DNA of 64,000 nt from Mycobacterium lehmannii (GCF_002245535.1 NZ_NKCN01000003.1:248001-312000); one strand, 5' to 3'; shown: positions 41,339 to 52,972, counted from the stretch's first letter. Translations and numbers: made by a program. The notes: generated from the letters alone by a model not told the origin.

Positions 41339-43990
41339 GTGACCGCCAGCCCCCGATCCTCTGCCGAAGCCCTGCCCAAGTCCTGGGACCCGGCCGCAGT
41401 GGAGAGCGACCTCTACGAGGGCTGGGTCAAGGCCGGCTACTTCACCGCCGACGCGACCAGCAGCAAGCCGGCTTATTCGATCGTGCTGCCCCCGCCGAAT
41501 GTCACCGGCAACCTGCACATGGGCCACGCGCTGGACCACACCCTGATGGATGGGCTGACGCGCCGCAAGCGGATGCAGGGCTACGAGGTGTTGTGGCTAC
41601 CGGGCATGGATCACGCCGGCATCGCCACCCAGTCGGTCGTCGAGAAGCAACTCGCGGTCGACGGCAAGACCAAAGAGGATTTCGGCCGCGACCTGTTCGT
41701 GGACAAGGTCTGGGACTGGAAGCGGGAATCCGGTGGCACGATCGGCGCGCAGATGCGCCGCCTCGGCGACGGCGTCGACTGGAGCCGCGACCGGTTCACG
41801 ATGGACGAGGGCCTGTCGCGCGCGGTGCGCACGATCTTCAAGCGACTCTTCGACGCGGGCCTGATCTACCAGGCCGAGCGACTGGTCAACTGGTCGCCGG
41901 TGCTCGAGACCGCCATCTCCGACCTCGAGGTCAAATACGAAGACATCGAGGGTGAGCTGGTGTCGTTCCGGTACGGCTCGCTCCACGACGACGAACCGCA
42001 CATCGTCGTCGCCACCACCCGAGTCGAGACGATGCTGGGCGACACGGCGATCGCGGTGCACCCCGACGACGAGCGCTACCGCGACCTGGTCGGCAAGACG
42101 CTGCCGCACCCGTTCATCGACCGCGACATCGTGATCGTCGCCGACGAGCACGTCGACCCCGAATTCGGCACGGGCGCCGTCAAGGTGACGCCCGCCCATG
42201 ACCCCAACGACTTCGAGATCGGTCTGCGCCACCAGCTCCCGATGCCGTCCATCATGGACACCAAGGGCCGAATCGTCGGCACTGGAACGGAATTCGACGG
42301 CCAGGACCGCTTCGAGGCTCGGGTCAAGGTGCGCGAGGCGCTGGCCTCGCAAGGCCGCATCGTCGCGGAGAAGCGGCCATACGTGCACAGCGTCGGCCAC
42401 TCCGAACGCAGCGGCGAGCCGATCGAGCCGAGGCTGTCGCTGCAGTGGTGGGTCAAGGTCGACGCGCTGGCCAAGGCCGCCGGCGACGCAGTTCGCAACG
42501 GCGACACCGTGATTCACCCGCCCAGCCTCGAGCCCAGGTGGTTCGCGTGGGTGGACAACATGCACGACTGGTGCATCTCGCGCCAGCTGTGGTGGGGCCA
42601 CCGCATCCCGATCTGGCACGGCCCCGGCGGCCAGACCGTCTGTGTCGGGCCCGACGAGACGCCGCCCGAGGGCTGGGAGCAGGACCCCGACGTGCTCGAC
42701 ACCTGGTTCAGTTCGGCGCTATGGCCGTTCTCCACCATGGGCTGGCCGGACCACACCGCTGACCTCGCCAAGTTCTATCCGACGACCGTGCTGGTCACCG
42801 GGTACGACATCCTGTTCTTCTGGGTGGCGCGGATGATGATGTTCGGCACCTTCGTCGCCGACGATCCGGCAATCACCCTCGACGGTCAGCGCGGACCCCA
42901 GGTGCCGTTCCAGAACGTCTTCCTGCACGGGCTGATCCGCGACGAGCACGGCCGCAAGATGAGCAAGTCACGCGGTAACGGGATCGATCCGCTGGACTGG
43001 GTGGAGATCTTCGGGGCCGACGCGCTGCGATTCACGCTGGCCCGCGGGGCGAGCCCGGGCGGTGACCTGTCCATCGGCGAGGATCACGCCCGAGCGTCAC
43101 GCAACTTCGCCACCAAGCTGTTCAACGCCACCCGGTTCGCCTTGATGAACGGCGCCGCACCCGCTCCGCTCCCAGAGACCGCCGAGCTGACCGACGCCGA
43201 CCGGTGGATCCTGGGCCGCATGGAACAGGTTCGCGCGGAGGTGGATTCGGCCTTCGACGCCTACGAGTTCAGCCGCGCGTGCGAATCGCTCTACCACTTC
43301 GCCTGGGACGAATTCTGCGACTGGTACGTCGAGCTGGCCAAGGTGCAGCTCGCCGAGGGCATCACGCACACGACGGCCGTGCTGGCCGCGGTGCTCGACA
43401 CGCTGCTGAAGCTGTTGCATCCGGTGATGCCGTTCGTCACCGAGGTGCTGTGGAAGACCCTGACCGGCGGCGAGTCGGTGGTGATCGCCGACTGGCCGAC
43501 GCCATCGGGTTTCGAACCCGATCCGGTTGCCGCGCAACGGGTCGCGGATATGCAGAAGCTGATCACCGAGGTGCGCCGCTTCCGCAGCGATCAGGGACTC
43601 AACGACCGGCAGAAGGTGCCTGCGCGGTTGTCGGACATCGCCGGCGCGGACCTGCAGGCGCAGGTGCCCGCCGTGCGCTCGTTGGCCTGGCTGACCACCG
43701 ACGGTGATGGCTTCGCCCCGACCGCGGCCATCGAGGTGCGGCTGTCGCGCGGCACCGTGACCGTCGAGGTCGACACGTCGGGCACCGTGGACGTGGCCGC
43801 CGAGCGGCGCCGGCTGGAAAAGGATCTCGCCGCGGCGCAGAAGGAACTGGCCAGTACGACAGGAAAACTTGGAAACGAGGCGTTTCTGGCGAAGGCGCCC
43901 GCAGAGGTCGTCGACAAGATCCGCGGACGCCAGCAGATCGCGCAGGAGGAAGTCGAGCGCATCACTGCGAGGTTGGCCGCGCTGCGATGA
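41339..43990 (+). CDS. valS: Valyl-tRNA synthetase (883 aa)
   Basis: Class Ia synthetase charging tRNA-Val. The HIGH motif appears as H-M-G-H in N-L-H-M-G-H-A-L, the K-M-S-K-S loop as [10 protein letters not shown], with the CP1 editing domain between them and a C-terminal anticodon-binding and coiled-coil arm ([10 protein letters not shown]). Full length. GTG start, predicted leaderless. Its stop overlaps the folC ATG (ATGA). Confidence 0.97.
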   Translation: MTASPRSSAEALPKSWDPAAVESDLYEGWVKAGYFTADATSSKPAYSIVLPPPNVTGNLHMGHALDHTLMDGLTRRKRMQGYEVLWLPGMDHAGIATQSVVEKQLAVDGKTKEDFGRDLFVDKVWDWKRESGGTIGAQMRRLGDGVDWSRDRFTMDEGLSRAVRTIFKRLFDAGLIYQAERLVNWSPVLETAISDLEVKYEDIEGELVSFRYGSLHDDEPHIVVATTRVETMLGDTAIAVHPDDERYRDLVGKTLPHPFIDRDIVIVADEHVDPEFGTGAVKVTPAHDPNDFEIGLRHQLPMPSIMDTKGRIVGTGTEFDGQDRFEARVKVREALASQGRIVAEKRPYVHSVGHSERSGEPIEPRLSLQWWVKVDALAKAAGDAVRNGDTVIHPPSLEPRWFAWVDNMHDWCISRQLWWGHRIPIWHGPGGQTVCVGPDETPPEGWEQDPDVLDTWFSSALWPFSTMGWPDHTADLAKFYPTTVLVTGYDILFFWVARMMMFGTFVADDPAITLDGQRGPQVPFQNVFLHGLIRDEHGRKMSKSRGNGIDPLDWVEIFGADALRFTLARGASPGGDLSIGEDHARASRNFATKLFNATRFALMNGAAPAPLPETAELTDADRWILGRMEQVRAEVDSAFDAYEFSRACESLYHFAWDEFCDWYVELAKVQLAEGITHTTAVLAAVLDTLLKLLHPVMPFVTEVLWKTLTGGESVVIADWPTPSGFEPDPVAAQRVADMQKLITEVRRFRSDQGLNDRQKVPARLSDIAGADLQAQVPAVRSLAWLTTDGDGFAPTAAIEVRLSRGTVTVEVDTSGTVDVAAERRRLEKDLAAAQKELASTTGKLGNEAFLAKAPAEVVDKIRGRQQIAQEEVERITARLAALR

Positions 43991-45462
43991 CCGACCCGGA
44001 GCCGGACGACCTGCCAGAGCCGGACGTGGAGCCGTTGGGGCCGCCGGATCCCGAGCCTTCACCGGACGAGATCGCGGCGCTCCTGCAAGTCGAGCACCTG
44101 CTCGACCAGCGTTGGCCCGAAACGAAACTCGAACCCAGCACGACGCGCATCTCGGCGCTGCTCGAACTGCTCGGTTCACCGCAGCGCGGGTACCCGTCGA
44201 TCCACATCGCGGGTACCAACGGCAAGACGTCCGTCGCGCGGATGGTCGATGCGCTGCTGACCGCACTGCACCGCCGCACCGGACGCACCACCAGCCCGCA
44301 CCTGCAATCGGCGGTCGAGCGCATCTCGATCGACGGCAAGCCGATCAGCCCCGCGGCCTACGTCGACACTTATCGCGAGATCGAGCCGTTCGTGCACCTG
44401 GTCGATCAGCAGTCCGAGGCCGGCGTTCTCGGAAAGGCTGGCCCGGCCATGAGCAAGTTCGAGGTCGTGACCGCGATGGCGTTCGCCGCCTTCGCCGATG
44501 CGCCGATCGATGTCGCCGTCGTCGAGGTCGGCCTCGGCGGTCGCTGGGACGCCACCAACGTCGTGAACGCGCCCGTCACGGTGATCACTCCGATCGGTGT
44601 CGACCACGCCGAGTACCTGGGCGACACCCTCGCCGAGATCGCCGCCGAGAAGGCCGGGATCATCGGCAAACAGGAAGACGACCTCGTTCCCACCGATACC
44701 GTCGCGATCATCGGCAGGCAGGCGCCCGAGGCGATGGAAGCGCTGCTGGCCCAGACGGTGCGCGCGGACGCGGCGGTCGCGCGCGAGGACTCGGAGTTCG
44801 CGGTGCTCGGCAGGCAGGTCGCCGTCGGCGGGCAGCTGCTCGAACTGCAGGGGCTCGGCGGCCTGTACTCCGAAATCTTCCTGCCGCTGCACGGAGAACA
44901 CCAGGCGCACAACGCCGCGCTCGCGCTTGCGGCCGTCGAGGCGTTCTTCGGCGCCGGGGCACAGCGCCAGCTGGACATCGACGCGGTGCGGGCGGGCTTC
45001 GCCGCGGTGACAAGCCCCGGCCGGCTGGAGAGGATGCGCAGCGCGCCAACGGTTTTCATCGATGCCGCGCACAATCCGGCCGGAGCCACGGCGTTGGCGC
45101 AGGCACTGCAGGAGGAGTTCGACTTCCGCTTTCTGGTCGGCGTCGTGTCGGTGATGGGCGACAAGGACGTCGACGGCATCCTGACCGCCCTGGAACCGGT
45201 GTTCGACCAGGTCGTCGTCACGCACAACGGATCACCGCGCGCGCTCGACGTGGAGGCATTGGCGCTGGTGGCCGAGCAGAAGTTCGGTCCCGAGCGGGTG
45301 GTCACCGCGGCGACGCTGCCCGACGCGATCGAGATCGCCACCGCGATCGTCGAGGAGTCGGCGATCGAGGGTGAACTGCTGGGGGGCGCGGGGATCGTGA
45401 TCACCGGCTCGGTCGTCACCGCCGGAGCGGCACGCACGCTGTTCGGAAAGGACCCGCAATGA
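43987..45462 (+). CDS. folC: Folylpolyglutamate synthase / dihydrofolate synthase (491 aa)
   Basis: Adds glutamate to dihydropteroate and folates. Mur-ligase fold with the P-loop G-T-N-G-K-T-S-V, the folate-site region T-S-P-H-L and the second-domain D-A-A-H-N-P-A-G. The N-terminus has a 30-residue acidic, Pro-rich extension before the core (E-P-D-D-L-P-E-P) typical of mycobacterial FolC. ATGA overlaps on both sides show tight coupling with valS and the DUF4233 gene. Confidence 0.96.
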   Translation: MTDPEPDDLPEPDVEPLGPPDPEPSPDEIAALLQVEHLLDQRWPETKLEPSTTRISALLELLGSPQRGYPSIHIAGTNGKTSVARMVDALLTALHRRTGRTTSPHLQSAVERISIDGKPISPAAYVDTYREIEPFVHLVDQQSEAGVLGKAGPAMSKFEVVTAMAFAAFADAPIDVAVVEVGLGGRWDATNVVNAPVTVITPIGVDHAEYLGDTLAEIAAEKAGIIGKQEDDLVPTDTVAIIGRQAPEAMEALLAQTVRADAAVAREDSEFAVLGRQVAVGGQLLELQGLGGLYSEIFLPLHGEHQAHNAALALAAVEAFFGAGAQRQLDIDAVRAGFAAVTSPGRLERMRSAPTVFIDAAHNPAGATALAQALQEEFDFRFLVGVVSVMGDKDVDGILTALEPVFDQVVVTHNGSPRALDVEALALVAEQKFGPERVVTAATLPDAIEIATAIVEESAIEGELLGGAGIVITGSVVTAGAARTLFGKDPQ

Positions 45463-45851
45463 CCGAACCGGCGCCGCAGCAGCCGGATCCCTGGAAGAGC
45501 TTCCGCGGGGTGATGGCGGGCACGCTGATCCTGGAAGCCATCGTCGTGCTGCTGGCGCTGCCGGTGGTGGCCAATATCGGCGGCGGCCTCACGGCGGCCA
45601 CCGGCGGCTTCCTCATCGGGATGGCGGTGATCCTGGTGCTGCTGGCCGGCGTGCAGGGCAAACCGTGGGCGATCTGGGTGAACGTGGGCCTTCAGGTCGT
45701 GTTGATCGCGGGTGTGGTCCTCGACGGGGCGATCGCGTTCGTCGGGGTGATCTTCCTGGTGGTGTGGCTGCTGATCGCCTATCTGCGCGCCGAGGTCCTT
45801 CGCCGCCAGAAGAGGGGACTTCTGCCTGGTCAGCAGCGTCCGCCGGAGTAG
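45459..45851 (+). CDS. DUF4233 family membrane protein (130 aa)
   Basis: Four predicted membrane helices (about residues 20-38, 43-62, 70-88, 92-110) and a basic C-terminal tail. It belongs to the small actinobacterial family found between folC and ndk (Rv2446c position); function unknown. The start is set by ATGA overlap with folC, so it is translated with it. Confidence 0.88.
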   Translation: MTEPAPQQPDPWKSFRGVMAGTLILEAIVVLLALPVVANIGGGLTAATGGFLIGMAVILVLLAGVQGKPWAIWVNVGLQVVLIAGVVLDGAIAFVGVIFLVVWLLIAYLRAEVLRRQKRGLLPGQQRPPE

Positions 45852-45878
45852 TCGGTTTCGGCGGCTATTCTGTCGGCC

Positions 45879-46298
45879 GTGACTGAGCCGATTGAACGGA
45901 CCCTCGTGTTGGTCAAGCCCGACGGCGTCAAGCGGCGTCTTGTCGGTGACATCCTTTCCCGGATCGAACGCAAAGGGCTGGCGATCGCCGAGCTGAAGCT
46001 GGTGACCGTCAGCGACGAGTTGGCCCGCAGGCATTACGCCGAGCACGAGGGCAAGCCGTTCTTCGATTCGCTGCTCGCGTTCATCACATCGGGCCCGGTC
46101 GTGGCGGCGGTCGTGGAGGGTCCACGTGCCATCGCGGCGTTCCGGCAGATCGCCGGCGGAACCGACCCCGTGGAGAAGGCCGCACCGGGCACCATCCGCG
46201 GTGACCTGGCCCTGATCACCCAGGACAACCTCGTTCACGGCTCGGATTCCCCGGAGTCCGCCGCGCGCGAGATCGATCTCTGGTTCCCCGGCAAGTAA
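45879..46298 (+). CDS. ndk: Nucleoside diphosphate kinase (139 aa)
   Basis: Balances NTP and dNTP pools by phosphoryl transfer through a phosphohistidine. Active-site His120 in N-L-V-H-G-S-D-S, N-terminal strand [10 protein letters not shown] and the Kpn-loop region [18 protein letters not shown] (45866-45871) ends seven bases before the GTG, so it can be made from its own leaderless transcript. A CGCCC/GGGCG hairpin follows at about 46318-46336. Confidence 0.96.
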   Translation: MTEPIERTLVLVKPDGVKRRLVGDILSRIERKGLAIAELKLVTVSDELARRHYAEHEGKPFFDSLLAFITSGPVVAAVVEGPRAIAAFRQIAGGTDPVEKAAPGTIRGDLALITQDNLVHGSDSPESAAREIDLWFPGK

Positions 46299-46603
46299 GG
46301 GTTTCGCGACCTGTCTCGCCCAGCCTGGTCGGGCGGGGCGTCGTGATGTGGGATACTCGACGCGGGTGACCGGCCGCCAACGGGGACCGGACACCCGAAT
46401 GAAGACTTAGACGTGCGCGACCATCGCCACGCGTGATGCGGCGCCGACCGTCCAGCCATCATTCAGACCGGCACCGGGATGGTCCCCAGTGGGCCGCTCG
46501 GAGCGAGACCACAACAAGCTCGGGCGAAGTCACCCGGGTCCATAGCGGAAGTCCTCGCGTGGCCGCGTCAAACACGACGCGCCCGGGGGCTTAAGGAGAC
46601 TAC
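46299..46603 (+). promoter_or_regulatory. Long leader region of rne
   Basis: About 300 bp without a gene between ndk and rne. After the ndk hairpin, GATACT (46352-46357) is the best -10 candidate and would give a 5' leader of about 240 nt. From memory, M. smegmatis rne has a leader of that size; RNase E genes are often autoregulated through it. GGAG (46595-46598) is the ribosome binding site. Confidence 0.5.
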
Positions 46604-49462
46604 GTGGCCGAAGATGCCCCCACCGAAGACCTATCTGAACACACGCGAGAAGCACAGGACGCTCAGCCGGAGTCGTTGAGAGTCGATTCGCTGGCTCAGG
46701 TGCTGGGCACCACCAGCGAGCGGGTTCTCGAGGCGCTGACCGCGCTGGACGGCCGCCCTCGCACCGCCGAATCCCCTCTCGGGGAGGACGAGGCCCAACG
46801 CGTGCGCGAAGCGCTCGCCGACGGTGCCGAAGCGCCGCAGACGTCCGAACCGGCGGATGTCGCCGAACCTCCGGATTCCTCCGAACCGAGAAACGGAGAC
46901 GAGCCGGAGTCCCGGACGATTCTGGAGACCCCGGCGGAACAGGCGCCGCAGCGCGCCGAATACATGCCGCTGTTCGTCGCGCCGCAGCCCGTCCGCTTCG
47001 AATACGACGCCGACGACGATGACGACGACACCGACGACGACGGTGACGACGGCCAGGACAGCGACGACGACCAGTCCGAGCGACCCTCGGGTCGCCGTCG
47101 CCGCCGCGGTCGGCGCGGACGGGGCCGCGGTCGCGGTGAGCAGAACGGTGACGACGCCGACGGCGACGGGGACGCCGATCAGGGCGGTTCCCAGGGTTCG
47201 GACTCCGACGGCGACGACTCGGACGACTCCGACGAGGACAACGGCGACGACGAGAACACCGGCACCGATGGCGCCACCCGCCGTCGTCGCCGCCGTCGTC
47301 GTCGCAAAACGGGATCGGGGGACGACAGCGATGCGACCTCGCCCGACGATCCGCCCAACACCGTCGTGCACGAGCGCGAACCGCGGAAGTCGACCAGAAA
47401 CGACAAGTCCGGCAGCGGCGACGGCGAGATCCAGGGAATCAGCGGATCTACCCGGCTGGAGGCCAAACGGCAACGCAGGCGCGACGGCCGAGACGCAGGC
47501 AGGCGCCGCCCGCCCATCCTGAGCGAGGCCGAGTTCCTGGCCAGGCGCGAGGCAGTCGAACGGATGATGGTCGTGCGCGACAAGGTCCGCACCGAACCTC
47601 CGCACGAGGGCGCCCGCTACACGCAGATCGCCGTGCTCGAGGACGGCGTCGTCGTCGAGCACTTCGTGACCTCGGCGGCGTCGGCCTCCCTGGTCGGCAA
47701 CATCTACCTCGGCATCGTGCAGAACGTGCTGCCCTCGATGGAGGCGGCCTTCGTCGATATCGGCCGCGGGCGCAACGGTGTCCTCTACGCCGGCGAGGTC
47801 AACTGGGAAGCCGCCGGACTCGGCGGCGCGGCCCGCAAGATCGAACAGGCGCTCAAGCCGGGCGACTACGTCGTCGTCCAGGTCAGCAAGGACCCCGTCG
47901 GCCACAAGGGCGCCCGGTTGACGACGCAGGTGTCGTTGGCGGGTCGGTACCTGGTCTACGTGCCCGGAGCCTCGTCGACCGGCATCAGCCGCAAACTGCC
48001 CGACACAGAACGCCAGCGTCTCAAGGAGATCCTGCGTGAGGTGGTGCCGCCCGACGCCGGTGTGATCATCCGGACCGCATCCGAGGGCGTCAAAGAAGAG
48101 GACATCCGCAACGACGTCGAACGCCTCGCCAAGCGCTGGTCCGAGATCGAGGCCAAGGCCGCCGACATCACCGCCAAGAAGGCCGGTGCGGCCGTCGCGC
48201 TCTACGAAGAGCCCGATGTGCTGGTCAAGGTGATCCGCGACCTGTTCAACGAAGACTTCACGGGCTTGACGGTCTCCGGCGACGACGCCTGGAAGACCAT
48301 CAACGACTATGTGAATTCGGTTGCGCCCGAACTTCTTCCGCGACTGACGAAATACGAGCCCGCTTCCGCCGACGGCCCCGACGTGTTCGCGGTGCACCGC
48401 ATCGACGAGCAACTGACCAAGGCGATGGACCGCAAGGTATGGCTGCCCTCGGGCGGCACGCTCGTCATCGACCGCACCGAGGCCATGACCGTCATCGACG
48501 TCAACACCGGCAAGTTCACCGGGTCGGGCGGCAACCTCGAGCAGACCGTCACCCGCAACAACCTCGAAGCGGCCGAGGAGATCGTGCGCCAGCTGAGGCT
48601 GCGCGACATCGGCGGCATCGTGGTGATCGACTTCATCGACATGGTGCTGGAGAACAACCGCGACCTGGTGCTGCGGCGGCTGACCGAGGCGCTGGCCCGG
48701 GACCGGACTCGCCATCAGGTCTCCGAGGTGACCTCGCTGGGCCTGGTCCAGTTGACGCGCAAGCGGCTCGGCACCGGTCTGGTGGAGGCGTTCTCGACGC
48801 CATGCACACACTGCAGCGGGCGCGGGATCGTGCTGCACGGCGACCCGGTCGACTCGACGTCGAGCAGCGGACGAAAGTCCGACACCGGCGGTCGGCGTGG
48901 TAAGCGCGGAAAGCGCGGTGCCAAGTCCGACGACGTCGCCGTGGCCAAGGTCCCGCCGCATCCCGCGGGCGAGCACCCGATGTTCAAGGCGATGGCGGCG
49001 GCCAACGGTCGCCATGACGCAGACGACGATGCCGTCGACGAAGACACCACCGACGATGAGCGCCGCGACCAGAAGCCCGAGGAGGTCGCCGAGACCGATT
49101 CCGAAGCCATCCGCACCGCGGTGATCGAGTCGGGCGAGGACGATATCGAGGACCTCGAGGACGAGGACTTCGACGAGACCGACTCCGATGATTCCGACGA
49201 AGACGAGGACGAGGACGAGGACGAGGACGAGATCGACCTGGATTCCGATGACGACGAAGACGACATCGACGACGACATCGAGGTCATCGGCGCCGACGAC
49301 TCCGACGACGACTCTGATGAGGACGACGACGAGGATTCGGACGAGGACGAGGACTCCACGGACTACGACACCAGGGGGGTCGCATCTGCGGCTGTCTCGC
49401 GAGGGCGGCACCGGCGTCGCGCGGCCGCCCGACCTGCGGGCCCGCCAAGCCACGAGCGCTGA
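46604..49462 (+). CDS. rne: Ribonuclease E/G (952 aa)
   Basis: Endoribonuclease that starts mRNA decay and matures rRNA, and scaffolds the degradosome. Layout: disordered N-terminal region with acidic and Arg-rich blocks (about 1-320), S1 domain (N-I-Y-L-G-I-V-Q-N-V-L-P-S-M-E-A-A-F-V-D), 5' sensor/RNase H region, DNase-I-like catalytic part with Asp in V-I-D-V-N-T-G and V-I-D-F-I-D-M, zinc-link C-T-H-C-S-G-R-G, then an extremely Asp/Glu-rich tail ending in an Arg cluster. GTG start. The flanking disordered segments hold most of the sequence divergence expected between species. Confidence 0.95.
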   Translation: MAEDAPTEDLSEHTREAQDAQPESLRVDSLAQVLGTTSERVLEALTALDGRPRTAESPLGEDEAQRVREALADGAEAPQTSEPADVAEPPDSSEPRNGDEPESRTILETPAEQAPQRAEYMPLFVAPQPVRFEYDADDDDDDTDDDGDDGQDSDDDQSERPSGRRRRRGRRGRGRGRGEQNGDDADGDGDADQGGSQGSDSDGDDSDDSDEDNGDDENTGTDGATRRRRRRRRRKTGSGDDSDATSPDDPPNTVVHEREPRKSTRNDKSGSGDGEIQGISGSTRLEAKRQRRRDGRDAGRRRPPILSEAEFLARREAVERMMVVRDKVRTEPPHEGARYTQIAVLEDGVVVEHFVTSAASASLVGNIYLGIVQNVLPSMEAAFVDIGRGRNGVLYAGEVNWEAAGLGGAARKIEQALKPGDYVVVQVSKDPVGHKGARLTTQVSLAGRYLVYVPGASSTGISRKLPDTERQRLKEILREVVPPDAGVIIRTASEGVKEEDIRNDVERLAKRWSEIEAKAADITAKKAGAAVALYEEPDVLVKVIRDLFNEDFTGLTVSGDDAWKTINDYVNSVAPELLPRLTKYEPASADGPDVFAVHRIDEQLTKAMDRKVWLPSGGTLVIDRTEAMTVIDVNTGKFTGSGGNLEQTVTRNNLEAAEEIVRQLRLRDIGGIVVIDFIDMVLENNRDLVLRRLTEALARDRTRHQVSEVTSLGLVQLTRKRLGTGLVEAFSTPCTHCSGRGIVLHGDPVDSTSSSGRKSDTGGRRGKRGKRGAKSDDVAVAKVPPHPAGEHPMFKAMAAANGRHDADDDAVDEDTTDDERRDQKPEEVAETDSEAIRTAVIESGEDDIEDLEDEDFDETDSDDSDEDEDEDEDEDEIDLDSDDDEDDIDDDIEVIGADDSDDDSDEDDDEDSDEDEDSTDYDTRGVASAAVSRGRHRRRAAARPAGPPSHER

Positions 49463-49503
49463 CCTGCTGGCCCGGGGGCCGACAAGCCGTGACCTGCGGT
49501 GAT

Positions 49504-49533
49504 TTGACCCTCATACGGCGGCTCAAGTAGCCT
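49504..49533 (+). promoter_or_regulatory. SigA-type promoter of rplU-rpmA
   Basis: TTGACC (49504-49509), an 18-bp spacer and TAGCCT (49528-49533). It would give a leader of about 100 nt to the rplU ATG. Confidence 0.65.
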
Positions 49534-49642
49534 TGAGCAGTTGTCGCCAGGCTGGACCATGTAGTCGGCGGCAGTCGCAAACCCAGACCAGCGCAGCGGC
49601 AAATCGCGCGCGCCCAGTGAACGACGTAGGAGTAGTAAGACG

Positions 49643-49966
49643 ATGGCAGCCGAGAAGGTCACGTACGCAATCGTCAAGACCGGCGGCAAGCAGTACAAGG
49701 TTGCCGTCGGCGACGTGGTGAAGGTCGAGAAGCTCGAGTCCGAGCCCGGCGCCAGCGTCTCGTTGCCCGTGGCCCTCGTCGTCGACGGGTCGAAGGTGAC
49801 CTCCGACGCGAAGTCGCTGGAGAAGGTCGCCGTCACCGGCGAGATCCTCGAGCACACCAAGGGCCCGAAGATCCGCATCCACAAGTTCAAGAACAAGACC
49901 GGCTACCACAAGCGGCAGGGACACCGTCAGCAGCTGACCGTCCTCAAGGTCACCGGCATCAAGTGA
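49643..49966 (+). CDS. rplU: 50S ribosomal protein L21 (107 aa)
   Basis: Large-subunit protein contacting 23S rRNA. Begins with the family signature [13 protein letters not shown] and ends with the basic [12 protein letters not shown]. It is a few residues longer at the N-terminus than usual (A-A-E-K-V-T before Y-A-I-V). GTAGGAG precedes the ATG. It is followed by rpmA after a duplicated spacer. Confidence 0.97.
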   Translation: MAAEKVTYAIVKTGGKQYKVAVGDVVKVEKLESEPGASVSLPVALVVDGSKVTSDAKSLEKVAVTGEILEHTKGPKIRIHKFKNKTGYHKRQGHRQQLTVLKVTGIK

Positions 49967-50015
49967 TGAGCCGTCAGGCGAAGGACCGAAAGCAGTGATG
50001 AGCCGTCAGGCGAAG
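49962..50015 (+). repeat. 22-bp direct repeat between rplU and rpmA
   Basis: Bases 49962-49983 and 49994-50015 are identical (period 32). The first copy includes the rplU stop codon. The core GCCGTCAGGCG shares CGCCTGACG-type sequence, in reverse, with the clpX-fdhD repeat. Confidence 0.75.
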
Positions 50016-50044
50016 AACAGAGAGCACTGAGGGGAACCACAGAC

Positions 50045-50311
50045 ATGGCACACAAAAAGGGCGCTTCCAGCTCGCGGAACGGTCGCGACTCCGCCGCACA
50101 GCGGCTCGGCGTCAAGCGGTTCGGCGGCCAGATCGTCAAGGCCGGCGAAATCCTGGTACGGCAGCGGGGTACGCATTTCCATCCCGGCACCAACGTCGGC
50201 CGCGGAGGTGACGACACTCTGTTCGCCACCGCTCCCGGCGCCGTCGAATTCGGTTCCAAGCGCGGCCGCAAGATCGTCAGCGTCGTTCGACCGGCGCCGC
50301 AGGAGGCCTGA
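50045..50311 (+). CDS. rpmA: 50S ribosomal protein L27 (88 aa)
   Basis: Large-subunit protein whose N-terminus reaches the peptidyl-transferase centre. [16 protein letters not shown] is the family start, with no Firmicutes-type cleavable leader, followed by R-Q-R-G-T-x-F-H-P-G. GAGGGGAA lies upstream of the ATG. It lies between rplU and obg in the conserved order. Confidence 0.97.
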   Translation: MAHKKGASSSRNGRDSAAQRLGVKRFGGQIVKAGEILVRQRGTHFHPGTNVGRGGDDTLFATAPGAVEFGSKRGRKIVSVVRPAPQEA

Positions 50312-50393
50312 CTTCCTGCCGCGAATGTGATGCTGCTGCGACTTCCCGGCTGAAGCTGGCAGTAGCTCACACTCGTCACGGAAAGGAAGACCG

Positions 50394-51839
50394 ATGCCTC
50401 GCTTCGTCGACCGCGTCGTGATCCACGCGCGAGCCGGCAACGGCGGCAACGGCTGCGCCTCGGTCCACCGCGAGAAGTTCAAACCGCTCGGCGGTCCCGA
50501 CGGCGGCAACGGCGGTCGCGGGGGCAGCGTGATCCTGGTCGTCGACCCGCAAGTGCACACCCTTCTCGACTTCCACTTCCATCCGCACGTCGTCGCACCG
50601 TCCGGCAAGCAGGGCGCGGGCGGCAACCGGGATGGGGCCGCGGGCGCCGACCTCGAGGTCAAGGTTCCCGACGGCACGGTCGTGCTCGACGAGGACGGCC
50701 GGCTGCTCGCCGACCTCGTGGGGGCCGGCACCCGCTTCGAAGCGGCCGCCGGTGGCCGCGGCGGCCTGGGCAATGCCGCGCTGGCATCGCGCGCACGTAA
50801 GGCTCCCGGCTTCGCGCTGCTGGGGGAGAAGGGTCAGGTCCGCGACCTGACGCTGGAGCTCAAGACCGTCGCCGACGTCGGGCTCGTCGGCTTCCCGTCC
50901 GCAGGCAAGTCCTCGCTGGTGTCGGTGATCTCGGCGGCCAAACCGAAGATCGCCGACTATCCGTTCACGACGCTGGCGCCCAACCTCGGCGTGGTGTCCG
51001 CGGGCGGCAACACCTTCACCGTCGCCGACGTTCCCGGCCTCATCCCCGGCGCCTCACAGGGGCGCGGGCTGGGACTGGACTTTCTGCGGCACATCGAACG
51101 TTGCGCGGTGCTGGTGCACGTGGTCGACTGCGCGACGATGGAACCCGGACGCGACCCGGTCTCCGATATCGACGCGCTGGAAGCCGAGCTCGCCGCGTAC
51201 ACGCCGACACTGCAGGGCGATTCGACGCTGGGCGACCTCGCCGAGCGTCCGCGTGCGGTGGTGCTGAACAAGATCGACGTGCCCGACGCCCGCGAGCTGG
51301 CCGAATTCGTGCGCGAGGAGATCGTGCGCCGCTACGGCTGGCCGGTGTTCGAGGTGTCCACCGTGACCCGGGAAGGGTTGCGGCAGTTGACCTTCGCGTT
51401 GTGGGAGATGGTGTCGGCGTACCGCGAAGCGCAACCGCCGGTGGTGCCGCGCCGACCCGTCATTCGTCCCGTCCCCGTGGACGAGAGCGGTTTCACCGTC
51501 GAGCCGGACGGGCACGGCGGTTTCGTCGTGCATGGTGTCCGGCCCGAACGGTGGGTCGCCCAAACCGATTTCGACAACGACGAGGCCGTCGGCTACCTCG
51601 GTGACCGGCTGGCCCGCCTGGGTGTTGAGGATGAGCTGTTGAAGCTGGGCGCGCGGCCCGGATGCGCGGTGACCATCGGTGAGGTCACCTTCGATTGGGA
51701 GCCGCAGACACCCGCCGGCGTCGACGTACCGATGTCGGGTCGCGGCACGGATCAGCGGCTCGAGCAGACCGATCGCGTCGGGGCCGCCGAGCGTAAGGCC
51801 GCGCGGCGGGAACGGCGCCGCCCCGGCGGCGAGTCATGA
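50394..51839 (+). CDS. obg: GTPase Obg (481 aa)
   Basis: Ribosome-associated GTPase for 50S assembly and stress signalling. Glycine-rich Obg fold (residues 1-158), G domain with G1 [10 protein letters not shown]3 D-V-P-G and G4 N-K-I-D, then the OCT domain ([10 protein letters not shown]) and a basic Arg-rich C-terminal tail typical of actinobacteria. ATG after GGAAAGGAAG. Its stop overlaps the proB ATG. Confidence 0.97.
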   Translation: MPRFVDRVVIHARAGNGGNGCASVHREKFKPLGGPDGGNGGRGGSVILVVDPQVHTLLDFHFHPHVVAPSGKQGAGGNRDGAAGADLEVKVPDGTVVLDEDGRLLADLVGAGTRFEAAAGGRGGLGNAALASRARKAPGFALLGEKGQVRDLTLELKTVADVGLVGFPSAGKSSLVSVISAAKPKIADYPFTTLAPNLGVVSAGGNTFTVADVPGLIPGASQGRGLGLDFLRHIERCAVLVHVVDCATMEPGRDPVSDIDALEAELAAYTPTLQGDSTLGDLAERPRAVVLNKIDVPDARELAEFVREEIVRRYGWPVFEVSTVTREGLRQLTFALWEMVSAYREAQPPVVPRRPVIRPVPVDESGFTVEPDGHGGFVVHGVRPERWVAQTDFDNDEAVGYLGDRLARLGVEDELLKLGARPGCAVTIGEVTFDWEPQTPAGVDVPMSGRGTDQRLEQTDRVGAAERKAARRERRRPGGES

Positions 51840-52972
51840 CCGCCTCCGCGCGCCCCGATGAGTCGGCGCACCGGGCGGCGGTGCGCACCGCGCGCAGCGT
51901 CGTCGTCAAGATCGGCACCACCGCGCTGACCACGCCGACCGGAGTGTTCGACGCCGGCAGGCTTGCGGTGCTGGTCGAGGCCATCGAGAACCGGATGCGG
52001 GCGGGCTCAGATGTGGTCATCGTGTCGTCGGGGGCCATCGCGGCGGGCATCGAACCGCTGCGGCTGTCGAGGCGGCCCGCCGACCTGGCCACCAAACAGG
52101 CCGCCGCCAGCGTCGGCCAGGTGGCCCTGGTCAACGCATGGAGCGCGGCGTTCGCGCGTTATGAGCGCACCGTCGGACAGGTCCTGCTGACCGCGCACGA
52201 CATCTCGATGCGAGTCCAGCACACCAACGCCCAGCGCACGCTCGACCGGTTGCGGGCGCTGCACGCGGTGGCGATCGTCAACGAGAACGACACCGTGGCC
52301 ACCAACGAGATCAGGTTCGGCGACAACGACCGGCTCTCGGCGCTGGTCGCGCACCTGGTCGGCGCCGACGCGCTGATCCTGCTGTCCGACATCGACGGGC
52401 TCTACGATTCGGATCCCCGGAGGGCGTGCGAGACAGGCGGGGCGCGCTTCATCGCCGAGGTGGCGCAGCCGGAGGACCTCGACGGCGTGGTGGCCGGCCG
52501 AGGTAGCCAACTGGGCACCGGAGGGATGGCGTCGAAGCTGTCATCGGCGTTACTGGCCGCCGACGCCGGGGTGCCGGTGTTGCTGGCCGCGGCCTCGGAT
52601 GCGGCGACCGCGTTGGCCGACGCGTCCGTCGGCACGGTGTTCGCGCCGCGGCCCGAGCGGATGTCAGCGCGCCGGTTCTGGGTGCGCTACGCCGCCGAGG
52701 CCGCGGGCGCGCTGACACTCGACGACGGTGCGGTGCGCGCGGTGCTCACGCAGCGGCGCTCGCTGCTGCCCGCCGGTATCACCGCGGTGTCGGGGCGCTT
52801 CTACGGCGGCGACGTCGTCGAGTTGCGGGCGCAGGACGGGACGATGGTCGCGCGCGGCGTCGTCGCCTACGACCGCGGTGAGTTGGCGACGATGTTGGGC
52901 CGGTCGACGTCGGATCTGTCACCGGAGCTGCGCCGGCCCGCCGTACACGCCGACGACCTGGTGGCGGTCTAA
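51836..52972 (+). CDS. proB: Glutamate 5-kinase (378 aa)
   Basis: First committed step of proline synthesis. Amino-acid kinase domain with [24 protein letters not shown] and G-T-G-G-M-A-S-K, followed by a C-terminal PUA domain (about residues 285-375). Coupled to obg through the ATGA overlap, the usual actinobacterial arrangement. It ends the plus-strand housekeeping run. Confidence 0.96.
   Translation: MTASARPDESAHRAAVRTARSVVVKIGTTALTTPTGVFDAGRLAVLVEAIENRMRAGSDVVIVSSGAIAAGIEPLRLSRRPADLATKQAAASVGQVALVNAWSAAFARYERTVGQVLLTAHDISMRVQHTNAQRTLDRLRALHAVAIVNENDTVATNEIRFGDNDRLSALVAHLVGADALILLSDIDGLYDSDPRRACETGGARFIAEVAQPEDLDGVVAGRGSQLGTGGMASKLSSALLAADAGVPVLLAAASDAATALADASVGTVFAPRPERMSARRFWVRYAAEAAGALTLDDGAVRAVLTQRRSLLPAGITAVSGRFYGGDVVELRAQDGTMVARGVVAYDRGELATMLGRSTSDLSPELRRPAVHADDLVAV

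Noticed and set aside
49188-49359. Asp/Glu codon tract near the rne 3' end as a microsatellite or phase-variable repeat
   Set aside because: Codons are mixed GAC/GAG/GAT without a fixed unit; it is an acidic protein tail, common in actinobacterial RNase E.
46631-49453. Long 940-residue minus-strand frame opposite rne
   Set aside because: It is an antisense shadow caused by GAC/GAG-rich and high-GC3 codons of rne; Val/Ile-rich low-complexity translation.
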